From a virus: a stretch of DNA of 42,278 nucleotides. The notes under the pieces are model-generated. The model was not told the DNA's origin. It saw nothing but the letters and a program-made list of their open reading frames with translations, and ran no database searches. A program made the position numbers and the translations under genes. Below, piece by piece: positions 22,980 to 30,430 of this stretch; within the stretch, counting starts at the first letter, position 1, and the number at the start of each line of letters is the position of its first letter. The stretch is from IMG/VR virus record IMGVR_UViG_3300024343_000029, positions 1 through 42,278 of that record, one strand, 5' to 3'.

Positions 22980-23944
22980 TGCCTGACAGTTTTATTGATA
23001 ATGATGATTTCATGAAACAGTTAAATGATTCACTACCAGACACTGATTTCATTGCAGTCTTTGGTACTAGCCATACGTATGGCGCATGTCTCAAAAATAA
23101 CATTGATCAAAAAGTGGTTGCAAATCATGACATATGGATTAATATTGTTGGAAAATATCTAGGTATGCCAGTGGTAAATTTCGCACTTGAAGGCAATGTA
23201 AATACTGTTATACTATCACAAATAATTGACTTTCTCAAGTTGCCAAAGTCTAAACTATGTAAACGTGTATTTTTGGAAATCAGATTAGGTGAACTTGTTA
23301 TTCGTATGTCTTCAGATATAGCGGGCGGTCCACCTTATTCGGAAAATGAGACACTTCCTAAAATTTCAGATCTAAGTGTATCAAAACATAGTCAAGATAC
23401 ATTTTCAGGTTACTACCCTGGTGTAGCTAGAGTACGATCGAGCAATCATCATTATATATGGCGGCTAGGTATTCCACATGATACTGAAATTTTTAATAGA
23501 AAACTTAAGAGTACACTAGTTGCGCCTGGATATTGGGAAACTGATGAAGATATACCTCCATTGTTTATTAAAAGAATAAACGAGTACAAAGACATGATGA
23601 TGGAAATGTATTTTGGACAAGATATACACTATATAGATGATTGGGGATTTATACAAACTATGATCACATTATTGAAAGCACGTGATATAGAGTGTCTTTG
23701 GTTTTGTTGGGATTGGGTGCCAGTTAAATCTAGTGATCATTATACTACATTACTAGACGCATATGATCAAACAATGGATATAAAAAAATATATGGTAAAA
23801 GATATGCAATGGGGAGCAGCGATAGCTCATAGAGACGAAAATGATGGCAAGGTGATGCATCTATGTGATTGTGATCATAGAGATGAAAATTTTCACCGGT
23901 GGATTGCACACAAAATATGTACACAAATAGAAGGAAATAATTAA
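22979..23944 (+). CDS. SGNH-like protein, tandem paralogue 2
   Basis: A 321-residue paralogue of the preceding gene, more AT-rich: block I IAVFGTSHTYGACLKNN, LEGNVNTVILSQIIDFL in place of the block III loop, ECLWFCWDW matching NWFCWDE in the partner, and a C-terminal CDHRDENFHRWIAHKICTQ block V. The start overlaps the upstream stop by one base. Divergence plus retention of the same key residues suggests both are functional, perhaps on different glycans. Confidence 0.55.
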   Translation: MPDSFIDNDDFMKQLNDSLPDTDFIAVFGTSHTYGACLKNNIDQKVVANHDIWINIVGKYLGMPVVNFALEGNVNTVILSQIIDFLKLPKSKLCKRVFLEIRLGELVIRMSSDIAGGPPYSENETLPKISDLSVSKHSQDTFSGYYPGVARVRSSNHHYIWRLGIPHDTEIFNRKLKSTLVAPGYWETDEDIPPLFIKRINEYKDMMMEMYFGQDIHYIDDWGFIQTMITLLKARDIECLWFCWDWVPVKSSDHYTTLLDAYDQTMDIKKYMVKDMQWGAAIAHRDENDGKVMHLCDCDHRDENFHRWIAHKICTQIEGNN

Positions 23945-24295
23945 ATGACATTTGTAGTAACAGATGCTTGTATTAAATGTAAGTATACGGACTGCGTGGC
24001 TGTCTGCCCCGTTGACTGTTTTTATGAAGGGGAGAATACACTAGTAATCAACCCTGATGAATGTATTGACTGCGGGGTCTGTGAACCAGAATGTCCTGCA
24101 GATGCCATCCTTCCAGATACTGGTGAAGAAGGTAAACGCTGGGTTGAGTTTAATGCTAAGTACAGCGCCATGTGGCCAGTGATTACACAACAGCGTAATT
24201 CACTACCAGATGCTGACTCCTGGAACCCAGCGAAAGGATATACGGGTGGCAGTAAACTAGAACACCTAAGCGAAGCGCCAGGACAGGGAGATTAA
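23945..24295 (+). CDS. fdxA: Seven-iron ferredoxin, FdxA type
   Basis: A 116-residue ferredoxin. The full 7Fe cysteine set is present: Cys9, Cys17 and Cys50 for the [3Fe-4S] cluster and Cys21, Cys40, Cys43 and Cys46 for the [4Fe-4S] cluster, in the segments [21 protein letters not shown] and [16 protein letters not shown]. The C-terminal extension with LNA-type ...[12 protein letters not shown] resembles proteobacterial FdxA almost throughout. It is an intact low-potential electron carrier in the cytoplasm, probably host-derived. It has an AAGGAA site. It is followed by an iron-permease-like gene and an ABM-fold gene, forming an iron module. Confidence 0.9.
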   Translation: MTFVVTDACIKCKYTDCVAVCPVDCFYEGENTLVINPDECIDCGVCEPECPADAILPDTGEEGKRWVEFNAKYSAMWPVITQQRNSLPDADSWNPAKGYTGGSKLEHLSEAPGQGD

Positions 24296-24297
24296 TC

Positions 24298-24834
24298 ATG
24301 CTAGCAAGTTTTACAATTACACTAATTGAGTGTCTAGAGATTGCACTTATTACTCTACTACTAACTAGACTGTCTAATCCAATGCGTCTATATCTATACG
24401 GGGCGATTGGTCTAGCGGCTGGCTACGTTGCAAGTGTAGTGTTGCATGAAGTTATTGAAGATTATGAGTGGCTGGGATATGCTATCCTTAGTGCTATGTT
24501 GCTCTATCTGTTCTTCCGTGGCAAGGACATGGCAGCACACGTGGAGGAGCATGTTAATGAAATTAAACACATTGGCAAAGAGATCGTAATCTTTGTAACA
24601 GTGCTAACAGTGTATGCACGTGAAAGTTTTGAGATCTTTAGTGCGTTGTTACTAAACGAAAACTCAAGCTGGCTAGCAGCAGGCTTAGCCGCAGTTGTTG
24701 CAGTAATTGCTTTCTTTGTGGGACGTGATGTTAAGAGTGTAAACCGCTATGTGTTTGAATTTGGACACTGGGCATACTTGGCACTTGCACTATGGTTTGG
24801 CTACGAAGCATTGGAGCATCTGCATTGGCTGTAA
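24298..24834 (+). CDS. FTR1-like iron permease (short form)
   Basis: A 178-residue integral membrane protein with six predicted helices (about 3-22, 31-50, 58-74, 96-118, 125-142, 158-172). Two E-x-x-E motifs lie in helices: IECLEIALI (Glu11/Glu14) and ARESFEIFSALL (Arg108-Glu109-x-x-Glu112), the latter a full REXXE iron-binding motif of FTR1/EfeU-type permeases. The first motif lacks the Arg. Helix 3 to 4 loop is His/Glu-rich (HVEEHVNEIKHIG). Shorter than FTR1 (about 270-300). GGGAG ribosome site; 2-base gap after fdxA. Iron transport is inferred from the motifs; other metals are possible. Confidence 0.62.
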   Translation: MLASFTITLIECLEIALITLLLTRLSNPMRLYLYGAIGLAAGYVASVVLHEVIEDYEWLGYAILSAMLLYLFFRGKDMAAHVEEHVNEIKHIGKEIVIFVTVLTVYARESFEIFSALLLNENSSWLAAGLAAVVAVIAFFVGRDVKSVNRYVFEFGHWAYLALALWFGYEALEHLHWL

Positions 24835-25112
24835 AAGTTTTCTTCATCGCCAAAGTCAAAGACCTCAATAGCGAATACAAGGACATGAGTAAACGTATTC
24901 GTGAACTAGGAACAAATCATCCTGGATTTATCAGCATTGAGAGCGAAGAAATTGGCGATGTTGAAATTACTGTTAGCACTTGGCGCAGTAAAGAAGATGT
25001 AGCAGACTGGGCAAGAGACCCAGAACACGTAGAAGCAAAAAAACGTGCCATGGAATGGTACGAATGGGTACGTGGAATTCATGTGGAGACAATAGATGAA
25101 AGTAGCAATTAG
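24825..25112 (+). CDS. ABM-fold (antibiotic biosynthesis monooxygenase-like) protein
   Basis: 95 residues from a TTG start at 24825, chosen because GGAG at 24813-24816 is 8 bases upstream and the product then begins with a beta strand (AVKVFFIAKVKD); the ATG at 24792 would add residues translated from the permease frame's antiphase. Ferredoxin-like strands and helices: MSKRIRELGTNHPGFISIES, then EITVSTWRSKEDVADWARDP. This is the dimeric alpha-beta-barrel plan of ABM proteins, which include IsdG-type heme oxygenases. The catalytic Asn/His pattern of IsdG cannot be confirmed. Next to iron genes, heme or quinone chemistry is attractive but unproven. Confidence 0.58.
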   Translation: MAVKVFFIAKVKDLNSEYKDMSKRIRELGTNHPGFISIESEEIGDVEITVSTWRSKEDVADWARDPEHVEAKKRAMEWYEWVRGIHVETIDESSN

Positions 25113-25872
25113 TATAAGTGGAGAAACCCGTAACCACAACGATCCTGGAGTTTATGAACAATTTTGGGATCATATGGATGAGTTTACGACAGGACATGAA
25201 TGTGATTTTTATGGACACACATGGACAAGGTGTGATTCTCCAAAGAGCGAATATAAATTAAAAAGATTTATAAAGACAGACCAGAATGAGATCTGGGAAA
25301 CTTTTGCAAGACGAAATATTTTCAACGCCATACCATTTAACCGCACAGATGATCCAAGGTTTATTGAAATAGTAGAAGATACAGAAACAGGAGCATTTGC
25401 TAAGTGGTGTCACGATAGAATAGATGTGTCTTATGGACAGTTTTGGTCTTTTTATAATTCATTTAAAGATGTTGATGTATCTAATTATGACATATGCATC
25501 AGATGGAGATGGGATCACACGGTAATGCCAAAGAACATTGACAGATTTTGGGAGCATATAGATTATTTGTTGACTGTTAAGACTGGGATGCAACAACACG
25601 TAGGGGTATACGTAGCATCACCAGGAAATTCACTAGCAATGCATGATTGTGCCTTTGCGTTAAAACCAGTGGCTTTACAAAAAATATATTCAGCACCTAT
25701 AGCAAAGTCAATGGAAAGAACTATAATTAAAAATCATCCAGGTCGGTGGGATGCACATAGATTATGGAATACCTGGCTTCAAGAATTGGGTATAGAAATA
25801 GGACACGGTCACCCTCTAATATCCAGCAGTTTATACAAAGCGGAAAGACCTTACAAATATTGGCAGAATTAA
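25096..25872 (+). CDS. Possible glycosyltransferase or capsule-type protein
   Basis: A 258-residue protein opening MKVAISISGETRNHNDPG, the strand-loop found at the start of many polysaccharide-locus proteins (KIALxxSGxxR). Later segments FYGHTWTRCDS, SNYDICIRWRWDHTVM (possible D-x-D-like acidic strand) and YVASPGNSLAMHDCAFAL fit a GT-A-like fold. It is AT-rich compared with apt downstream. The start overlaps the ABM gene by 17 bases with a TGGAGA site. A surface-glycan role would fit the PMM-like, SGNH and methyltransferase genes; the assignment is tentative. Confidence 0.42.
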   Translation: MKVAISISGETRNHNDPGVYEQFWDHMDEFTTGHECDFYGHTWTRCDSPKSEYKLKRFIKTDQNEIWETFARRNIFNAIPFNRTDDPRFIEIVEDTETGAFAKWCHDRIDVSYGQFWSFYNSFKDVDVSNYDICIRWRWDHTVMPKNIDRFWEHIDYLLTVKTGMQQHVGVYVASPGNSLAMHDCAFALKPVALQKIYSAPIAKSMERTIIKNHPGRWDAHRLWNTWLQELGIEIGHGHPLISSSLYKAERPYKYWQN

Positions 25873-25873
25873 A

Positions 25874-26413
25874 ATGAAACATAAATATCAACCAACGAAG
25901 TATATTAGAACAGTGCCTGACTATCCAGTGGCAGGCGTAAACTTTTACGACATGAACAGTCTGTTTGCCAGCGAAATGTGGGGATGTATCGTAGAACAAA
26001 TAGCCAGTGCTATGGAATACGGCAGTGTGTTTGAACACGTTACACACATCGTGGGTATTGAGAGCCGCGGCTTTGTTGTGGGTCAAGCACTAGCTAGTGA
26101 AATGCTGAAACCATTTGTAATGGTGCGCAAAGCTGGCAGCAAGTATCCTGGAAAGCTGTTAACTGAAAGTTATTACACTGAATACAGCACTGACGCACTA
26201 ACGCTACAAGAGGGCATCTTAGGGCATACTAGCCGTGTTCTTATTGCTGATGACTTAATTGCCACTGGTGGAAGTATGCTGGCAACTAAACGTCTTGTAG
26301 AACAAACTGGTGCCAAAGTAGTTGGCGGAACAGCAGTTATTAACTTAAAATACTTAAATAGTGTAGAATTAGAAAATATGCACCTAGTGTGCGGGGAGGA
26401 TGTATTGCGATGA
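25874..26413 (+). CDS. apt: Adenine phosphoribosyltransferase
   Basis: A 179-residue type I PRTase. The N-terminal PDYPVAGVNFYDMNSLFA matches the Apt substrate loop (PDFPxxGIxFxD). IVGIESRGFVVGQALASEM and the PRPP-binding motif VLIADDLIATGGSML (adjacent Asp-Asp, then TGGS) are intact, as is the flexible-loop region KLLTESYYTEYSTD. It converts adenine and PRPP to AMP, recycling purine bases during phage replication. Length matches bacterial Apt. It has no clear ribosome site and is probably expressed from the upstream unit; its stop overlaps the iscA-like start (ATGA). Confidence 0.9.
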   Translation: MKHKYQPTKYIRTVPDYPVAGVNFYDMNSLFASEMWGCIVEQIASAMEYGSVFEHVTHIVGIESRGFVVGQALASEMLKPFVMVRKAGSKYPGKLLTESYYTEYSTDALTLQEGILGHTSRVLIADDLIATGGSMLATKRLVEQTGAKVVGGTAVINLKYLNSVELENMHLVCGEDVLR

Positions 26414-26784
26414 TTAAAATTAGTCCAGAAGCAGAGACACATTTAAAAGCTATTCAAGATAGTGAAGGCAAGCTACCTAAACTAAGCGTTGCTGGTGGCG
26501 GGTGTGCTGGCTTCAAATATGTATGGGATTTGATTACAGAGGAACAGATTGATGAAATGGCAGACGAAGTTATTACTTTGGGCAATGGTGGCACTTTTGT
26601 GTTGGATGGTTACAGTCTCATGTTCTTATTCGGCATGGAACTTACACTTAACAAAGGTGTGTTTGGCACTACGCTAGAGATCAACAATCCGCAAGCATCA
26701 GCAGGATGCGGGTGTGGTGAAAGTGTTAACTTTGACATGGACAAAGTGTCAGCCAACCAGGACAGTTTTCAAATTCCAGAATAA
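26410..26784 (+). CDS. A-type iron-sulfur carrier (IscA/HesB family)
   Basis: A 124-residue protein (start 26410, ribosome site GGGGAGGA at about 26393-26400). The three conserved cysteines of A-type carriers are present: Cys32 in VAGGGCAGFKY, and Cys100 and Cys102 in SAGCGCGESVNF. It would bind Fe or a [2Fe-2S]/[4Fe-4S] cluster and pass it to apo-proteins, such as the FdxA ferredoxin and the radical SAM enzyme in this window. Slightly longer than IscA (107). Coupled to apt by ATGA. It ends the unit; the MazG promoter follows. Confidence 0.88.
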   Translation: MIKISPEAETHLKAIQDSEGKLPKLSVAGGGCAGFKYVWDLITEEQIDEMADEVITLGNGGTFVLDGYSLMFLFGMELTLNKGVFGTTLEINNPQASAGCGCGESVNFDMDKVSANQDSFQIPE

Positions 26785-26792
26785 TTTAAAAG

Positions 26793-26821
26793 TTGACTGC
26801 ATTATAATACTATAATATACT
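26793..26821 (+). promoter_or_regulatory. Promoter of the mazG unit
   Basis: TTGACT (26793-26798), 17 bp, TATACT (26816-26821), in a strongly AT-rich region; ATG at 26844. Confidence 0.7.
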
Positions 26822-26843
26822 ATATATTATCAAGAGGAATAGA

Positions 26844-27251
26844 ATGACAAAACAAGTAGACTTAAATGCATATAAAGAGTTTGTAGCCGCAGTTACAAGT
26901 GATGCAAGCAATGATTTGGAAACACTCATTGTACGACTGCGCGAGCTAAATGAAACAGTAAATATTGCATTGCTAATGACAGGCGGTACTGGGCTAGCTA
27001 GTGAAGGTGGTGAATTTAATGAGATCATTAAAAAGTGTATCTTCCAGGGTAAGCCCATGAATGACGAAACAGTGTTTCACATGAAGCGTGAACTGGGAGA
27101 CATTGCTTGGTATTTTGTAAATGCATGTCGTGCGATTGGTGAAGATCCTAACGATGTTATTGCGGAAAATGTACGCAAATTAGAAGCACGTTATCCAGGT
27201 GGTAGCTTTGATGTTTATTACAGTGAAAACAGGCAAGAAGGCGACCTTTAA
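26844..27251 (+). CDS. mazG: MazG-like nucleotide pyrophosphohydrolase
   Basis: A 135-residue all-alpha NTP pyrophosphatase. The metal site is spread over GLASEGGEFNEIIKKCIFQG (E-x-x-E, about residues 52-71) and MKRELGDIAWYFVNACRAI (E-x-x-D, about 82-100), the MazG/dUTPase-2 pattern EExxE...ExxD. MazG genes are typical of T4-type marine phages, where they are proposed to act on dGTP/dCTP or other NTPs. It has an AGAGGAA ribosome site and its own promoter. The stop overlaps the next gene (TAATG). Confidence 0.85.
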   Translation: MTKQVDLNAYKEFVAAVTSDASNDLETLIVRLRELNETVNIALLMTGGTGLASEGGEFNEIIKKCIFQGKPMNDETVFHMKRELGDIAWYFVNACRAIGEDPNDVIAENVRKLEARYPGGSFDVYYSENRQEGDL

Positions 27252-27535
27252 TGCTGCAATTTAACGACAAGCCACTTGAAAATCTTAGTATGGAAGAAAG
27301 TATTGAGTTTGAAAAGATGGTTCTTAAAAAAGTACTAGCCGCCAACAGTGCGGGAATGAGCAATCAAGTTATTGAGCAACTGAACGGTTATCTATCAATT
27401 ATCAGATCGCACAAGCAGGAAAAAATTAATCAATATGTATCAGATGCTACAGAAAAAAACGAACCCAAGCATAGCGGTGGATTGGACATTGGCGAGATCG
27501 AATCAGAACAATCAGATGATATTGACGGAGAATGA
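27251..27535 (+). CDS. Hypothetical 94-residue protein
   Basis: TAATG-coupled to mazG. A helical, charged protein: ENLSMEESIEFEKMVLKKVL, NQVIEQLNGYLSIIRSHKQ and an acidic disordered tail (GEIESEQSDDIDGE). The tail overlaps the start of the DnaE-like gene in another frame by 20 bases. No family recognised; it could be an adaptor for a neighbouring enzyme. Confidence 0.55.
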   Translation: MLQFNDKPLENLSMEESIEFEKMVLKKVLAANSAGMSNQVIEQLNGYLSIIRSHKQEKINQYVSDATEKNEPKHSGGLDIGEIESEQSDDIDGE

Positions 27536-27998
27536 TGTCGTCACTGCTTGGTTGAGTGATACAGACATTGACGCCGCAATATTTGAAGATATTGACCCGA
27601 TAAATATATACAATAACTGGTGTAAAGCGTATGATGTTGACGATAGCATCACACCACAAACTGAATACACTGGTGACAATTTTGTAGAACACTGTATACA
27701 AAACTGGAATATGCCAGCTGAATACAAAAACTATCCCATATATGATGTATGCATTAGACAATGCGACACAATAGAAAAGAAGCAACGTGTTTCGCTAGAG
27801 TTTGATTTATACGACGAACGTGGCATGTTACCTGTGTTACGCTTTTTAGCATATATGGTAGATGTTTGCAAAGCAAATAATATTGTATTAGGCGTGGGCC
27901 GCGGCTCAAGCGTGGCAAGCTATGTATTGTATTTGTTGGGTGTTCACAAAATTGATAGTTTGAAATATGGACTAGACATTAAGGAGTTCTTAAAATGA
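27516..27998 (+). CDS. Truncated DnaE-like protein (DNA polymerase III alpha fragment)
   Basis: 160 residues from ATG 27516 (MILTENDVV); an in-frame ATG at 27435 would read through the upstream gene. The C-terminal 70 residues match bacterial DnaE around the palm entry: RVSLEFDLYDERGMLPVLRF, then VDVCKANNIVLGVGRGSSVA, then YVLYLLGVHKIDSLKYGLD. DnaE has GxGRGSAxGSLVxYxLGIT. The protein ends just after this, before the PDIDIDF catalytic Asp motif, so it cannot polymerise alone. It is intact otherwise, with its own stop, not a decayed long gene. Its role is unknown; nucleotide or phosphate binding through the GRGS loop is possible. Confidence 0.7.
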   Translation: MILTENDVVTAWLSDTDIDAAIFEDIDPINIYNNWCKAYDVDDSITPQTEYTGDNFVEHCIQNWNMPAEYKNYPIYDVCIRQCDTIEKKQRVSLEFDLYDERGMLPVLRFLAYMVDVCKANNIVLGVGRGSSVASYVLYLLGVHKIDSLKYGLDIKEFLK

Positions 27999-28351
27999 AA
28001 ACAGCTACAACCGCACGTGGCAATCAAATTAATATGGGAGCATTGGCAGCACAACACGAGCAAACTCGTGCTATCAGCAACATGCCACTAAATGCCCGCG
28101 GTGATATTATTGACAATCGCGGCAAAGTAAAAGTAAGCAAAGAAAAAATCAGCGCCACCTACTATAAAGACACAGTGGTGGGCGTTACTGAACAAGTTAG
28201 CATTAAAGAAGAAGCAGCAGAGCCTGTTGCAAAGAAAGATGCTGGCCCAACTGAAGTAAGCCGTGAACTGCGTGAGCGTGATAATGGCACACTGTATTAT
28301 GAAGTAGAGTACAGTGATGGCAGCATGGCTGAAATACCATACGAGGGATAA
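27995..28351 (+). CDS. Hypothetical 118-residue protein
   Basis: An AAGGAG site inside the DnaE-like 3' end drives this start, and the genes overlap by 4 bases. Mixed basic/acidic, likely extended: ARGNQINMGALAAQHEQTRA, ISNMPLNARGDIIDNRGKV, then a beta-rich end LYYEVEYSDGSMAEIPYEG. It resembles small proteins next to gp31-like genes in marine T4-type phages, though I do not recognise a named family. Followed by the co-chaperonin gene after one base. Confidence 0.5.
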   Translation: MKTATTARGNQINMGALAAQHEQTRAISNMPLNARGDIIDNRGKVKVSKEKISATYYKDTVVGVTEQVSIKEEAAEPVAKKDAGPTEVSRELRERDNGTLYYEVEYSDGSMAEIPYEG

Positions 28352-28352
28352 T

Positions 28353-28658
28353 ATGAACGTAAAAGCATTTGGTGACCGTATTCTGGGAGTTATGATTGAC
28401 AGACCAGACGGTGAATACAAAGCAACTAAAAGTGGGTTGCTTATTGCAGAAAAAGACGCCAGTACTGAATCTATCAGACCACGTTGGTTTCAGATAAGTA
28501 GTGTTGGAGAACGTATTGACTGGGTAAAACCTGGTGATTATGTTCTTGTAGCACACGGTCGTTGGAGTAATGGCATTACTCTATCAGACGACAGTAAAGT
28601 TTGGCTATTGGACAATAAAGAAATACTAGGGGTAAGCGATACTAACCCTATCGAGTAA
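28353..28658 (+). CDS. GroES-like co-chaperonin (gp31 type)
   Basis: A 101-residue protein of GroES length: KAFGDRILGVMIDRP at the start (GroES-like LxDRVLV), a mobile-loop-like EYKATKSGLLIAEKDAST with the hydrophobic GLLI that contacts GroEL (GroES IVL), then KPGDYVLVAHGRWSNGITL and a C-terminal strand. In T4, gp31 replaces GroES for folding the capsid protein. The start at 28353 is supported by a GAGGG site. It lies beside a ClpP-like gene, making a small proteostasis cluster. Confidence 0.72.
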   Translation: MNVKAFGDRILGVMIDRPDGEYKATKSGLLIAEKDASTESIRPRWFQISSVGERIDWVKPGDYVLVAHGRWSNGITLSDDSKVWLLDNKEILGVSDTNPIE

Positions 28659-28681
28659 TTAGTAAGAAAGAAATATAATAA

Positions 28682-29311
28682 ATGAAAAATGTTATTCCAG
28701 AACCGAAAGAAGCGCCCATGCCACCGCCACCTCCACCACCAATGATGCCACCAAGCCCACCAAAACAGCCTGGTGAACACCTACGCGATAACGGCGTATT
28801 GTTTATGGATAAAGAATTCAATCAAGAAAACTGTATGCCTTTAGTTAAAATGATTATGGAATATAATCTAATGCCAAAAGATAAAGCACCTGAAATTATT
28901 CACTTATACATCAACAGCCCAGGCGGGTATGTTGACAGTTGTATGCATCTAATTGATATTATCAAGCAAAGTCGTATTCCAGTATACACCTATGGCATGG
29001 GATCGATTGCAAGTTGTGGCGTTATGCTTATGATGGGCGGCGAAAAAGGTCATCGCTATCTAACGCAGAATACTGCGGTCATGAGTCACGAATTCAGTGG
29101 CGGCACACGTGGTCAATATCACGACATGGTTGAAAGCCGCAAGCACATGGACTGGACTAACCAAAAGCTGCTAGAGCATTATATCAAATGTACTGGTAAG
29201 AATGAAAAGTACATTCGCAAGCATTTGCTGGCACCAAAGACTGATCACTGGCTAACACCAGAAGAAGCAGTACAGCATGGTATTGCGGATCACGTTGTTG
29301 AAACTTACTAA
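28682..29311 (+). CDS. ClpP-like serine protease with proline-rich N-terminus
   Basis: A 209-residue ClpP-family protein. The catalytic triad is present: Ser111 in GMGSIASCGVM, His136 in NTAVMSHEFSGGTRGQ (ClpP MIHQPxGGxxGQ) and Asp188 in TDHWLTPEEAVQHGIAD. LYINSPGG (about 75-82) is the oxyanion strand. Residues 11-30 are almost only Pro and Met (PMPPPPPPPMMPPSPPKQP), replacing the usual axial-loop region. No Clp ATPase is in the window, so the host ClpX/A might be used or bypassed. Proteolysis of capsid or host proteins is plausible but unproven. Confidence 0.82.
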   Translation: MKNVIPEPKEAPMPPPPPPPMMPPSPPKQPGEHLRDNGVLFMDKEFNQENCMPLVKMIMEYNLMPKDKAPEIIHLYINSPGGYVDSCMHLIDIIKQSRIPVYTYGMGSIASCGVMLMMGGEKGHRYLTQNTAVMSHEFSGGTRGQYHDMVESRKHMDWTNQKLLEHYIKCTGKNEKYIRKHLLAPKTDHWLTPEEAVQHGIADHVVETY

Positions 29312-29314
29312 CTA

Positions 29315-29322
29315 GATAAATA
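29315..29322 (+). promoter_or_regulatory. T4-type late promoter box
   Basis: GATAAATA, 40 nt before the ATG at 29363, with an AGGAG site in between. Confidence 0.55.
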
Positions 29323-29362
29323 TGTTATAAAGTATTAATTTATTATATATAGGAGAAATATA

Positions 29363-29647
29363 ATGAAAACACATGTTATTAGAATAAAAAATATGGTAGA
29401 ATCTTGGAATGATGTACACACGGCAAGGCAGGCAGTTACCGTGGCTACTCCATTTGGTAGACTATCATTAATCAATGAATTATTGCAACAGTACAACATA
29501 ACTACATTATATGATTTAGTAAATGGCGAACTTGTAATTACCCGTGAATGGACAGCCGAAGGTTGGAATGCATATAAGGCAGTAGGTGATATCAACGTAT
29601 CAATATACGCTGACGCTGGTCTAGAAGTTTCTGAAACAGTATCTTAA
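29363..29647 (+). CDS. Hypothetical 94-residue protein
   Basis: Behind a late box and an AGGAGAAATATA ribosome site. Soluble, alpha then beta: KTHVIRIKNMVESWNDVHT, FGRLSLINELLQQYNITTLY, VITREWTAEGWNAYKAVGD. No family recognised. Its regulation suggests a late-expressed, possibly virion, product. Confidence 0.55.
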   Translation: MKTHVIRIKNMVESWNDVHTARQAVTVATPFGRLSLINELLQQYNITTLYDLVNGELVITREWTAEGWNAYKAVGDINVSIYADAGLEVSETVS

Positions 29648-29670
29648 TACATAGTATTATTTTGCTGATC

Positions 29671-30396
29671 ATGAATAAAATTGTCACAGCAGGGTGTAGT
29701 TTGTCTCCATCTGATGGATGGCCAAGTACGGTTAAAGATTTCCTTGACAGCTCGTATAATCACTACCATTATGGAATGGGCGGGGGTTCAAACGGGATAC
29801 AGCTATATCTTCTGGAAGACCATATAATTAGGTATGGGGTGGATACTGGAGATATATTTGTATTCGGGTTGACTGGCGATCTTCGTCCATGGGGAGTAGA
29901 AGGACAAGATAGTTATAATAAACTACCGCATCTATTCAGAGATGAAGACGAATACTCTAAATTTACTGAAGTTGGCAGTTTTAAAAAAAGCATCAATCCA
30001 ATAGATGATAATCAAAGATATATTTTAATACAAAACCATCCATTAGTAGTAGCAGATTTAAAATCTAAAAAAACAGAAACAAGTAAATTTTTTGGTAATC
30101 TCAATGATCCATATATTGAGTTGCAACGATTGTTATTCACCTTGCTGATGATTAAAAAGGCTGGAGGAACAGTAATTGTATTTCGTGGTTGGACAGGGGC
30201 ATTAAAAGAAAAAACCTGGCATAGGTTTACTGAACATTTTAAAAATAATAATATTGCATACACAGATGAGTGTTTAGTTGAGTGGTGTTTAAAAAACGAT
30301 TATCCGTTTATGGATGAACACCACCCCAAGGTAAAGTATAACCGAAAATTTGGCGAAGAAATATTATTACCAATTTTAAGTAGACATATCAATTAA
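29671..30396 (+). CDS. SGNH/GDSL-hydrolase-like protein
   Basis: A 241-residue protein. Block I is KIVTAGCSLSPSDGWPST (G-x-S-L, Ser about 9). Block III-like MGGGSNGIQLYLLEDHI and IFVFGLTGDLRPWG follow. Block V is YPFMDEHHPKVKYNRKF with the catalytic Asp-x-x-His-Pro. This is the most canonical of the SGNH genes here. No ribosome site is seen at ATG 29671. AT-rich. Its final codons contain the -35 of the clamp-loader promoter. Likely an esterase or acyl transferase on glycans. Confidence 0.66.
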   Translation: MNKIVTAGCSLSPSDGWPSTVKDFLDSSYNHYHYGMGGGSNGIQLYLLEDHIIRYGVDTGDIFVFGLTGDLRPWGVEGQDSYNKLPHLFRDEDEYSKFTEVGSFKKSINPIDDNQRYILIQNHPLVVADLKSKKTETSKFFGNLNDPYIELQRLLFTLLMIKKAGGTVIVFRGWTGALKEKTWHRFTEHFKNNNIAYTDECLVEWCLKNDYPFMDEHHPKVKYNRKFGEEILLPILSRHIN

Positions 30397-30409
30397 ACAG
30401 TGTTATACT
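30381..30409 (+). promoter_or_regulatory. Promoter of clamp loader gene
   Basis: TAGACA (30381-30386), 17 bp, TATACT (30404-30409). The first ten bases are identical to those of the DNA polymerase promoter at 9255. Confidence 0.65.
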
Positions 30410-30430
30410 AACTGAAAATATGAGGATAAC

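Noticed and set aside
27435-27515. Upstream extension of the DnaE-like gene
   Set aside because: It would be wholly inside the preceding gene in another frame; the similarity is confined to the C-terminal half.
27599-27606. GATAAATA as a late promoter
   Set aside because: It lies well inside the DnaE-like coding region with no downstream start nearby; such 8-mers are expected by chance in AT-rich DNA.
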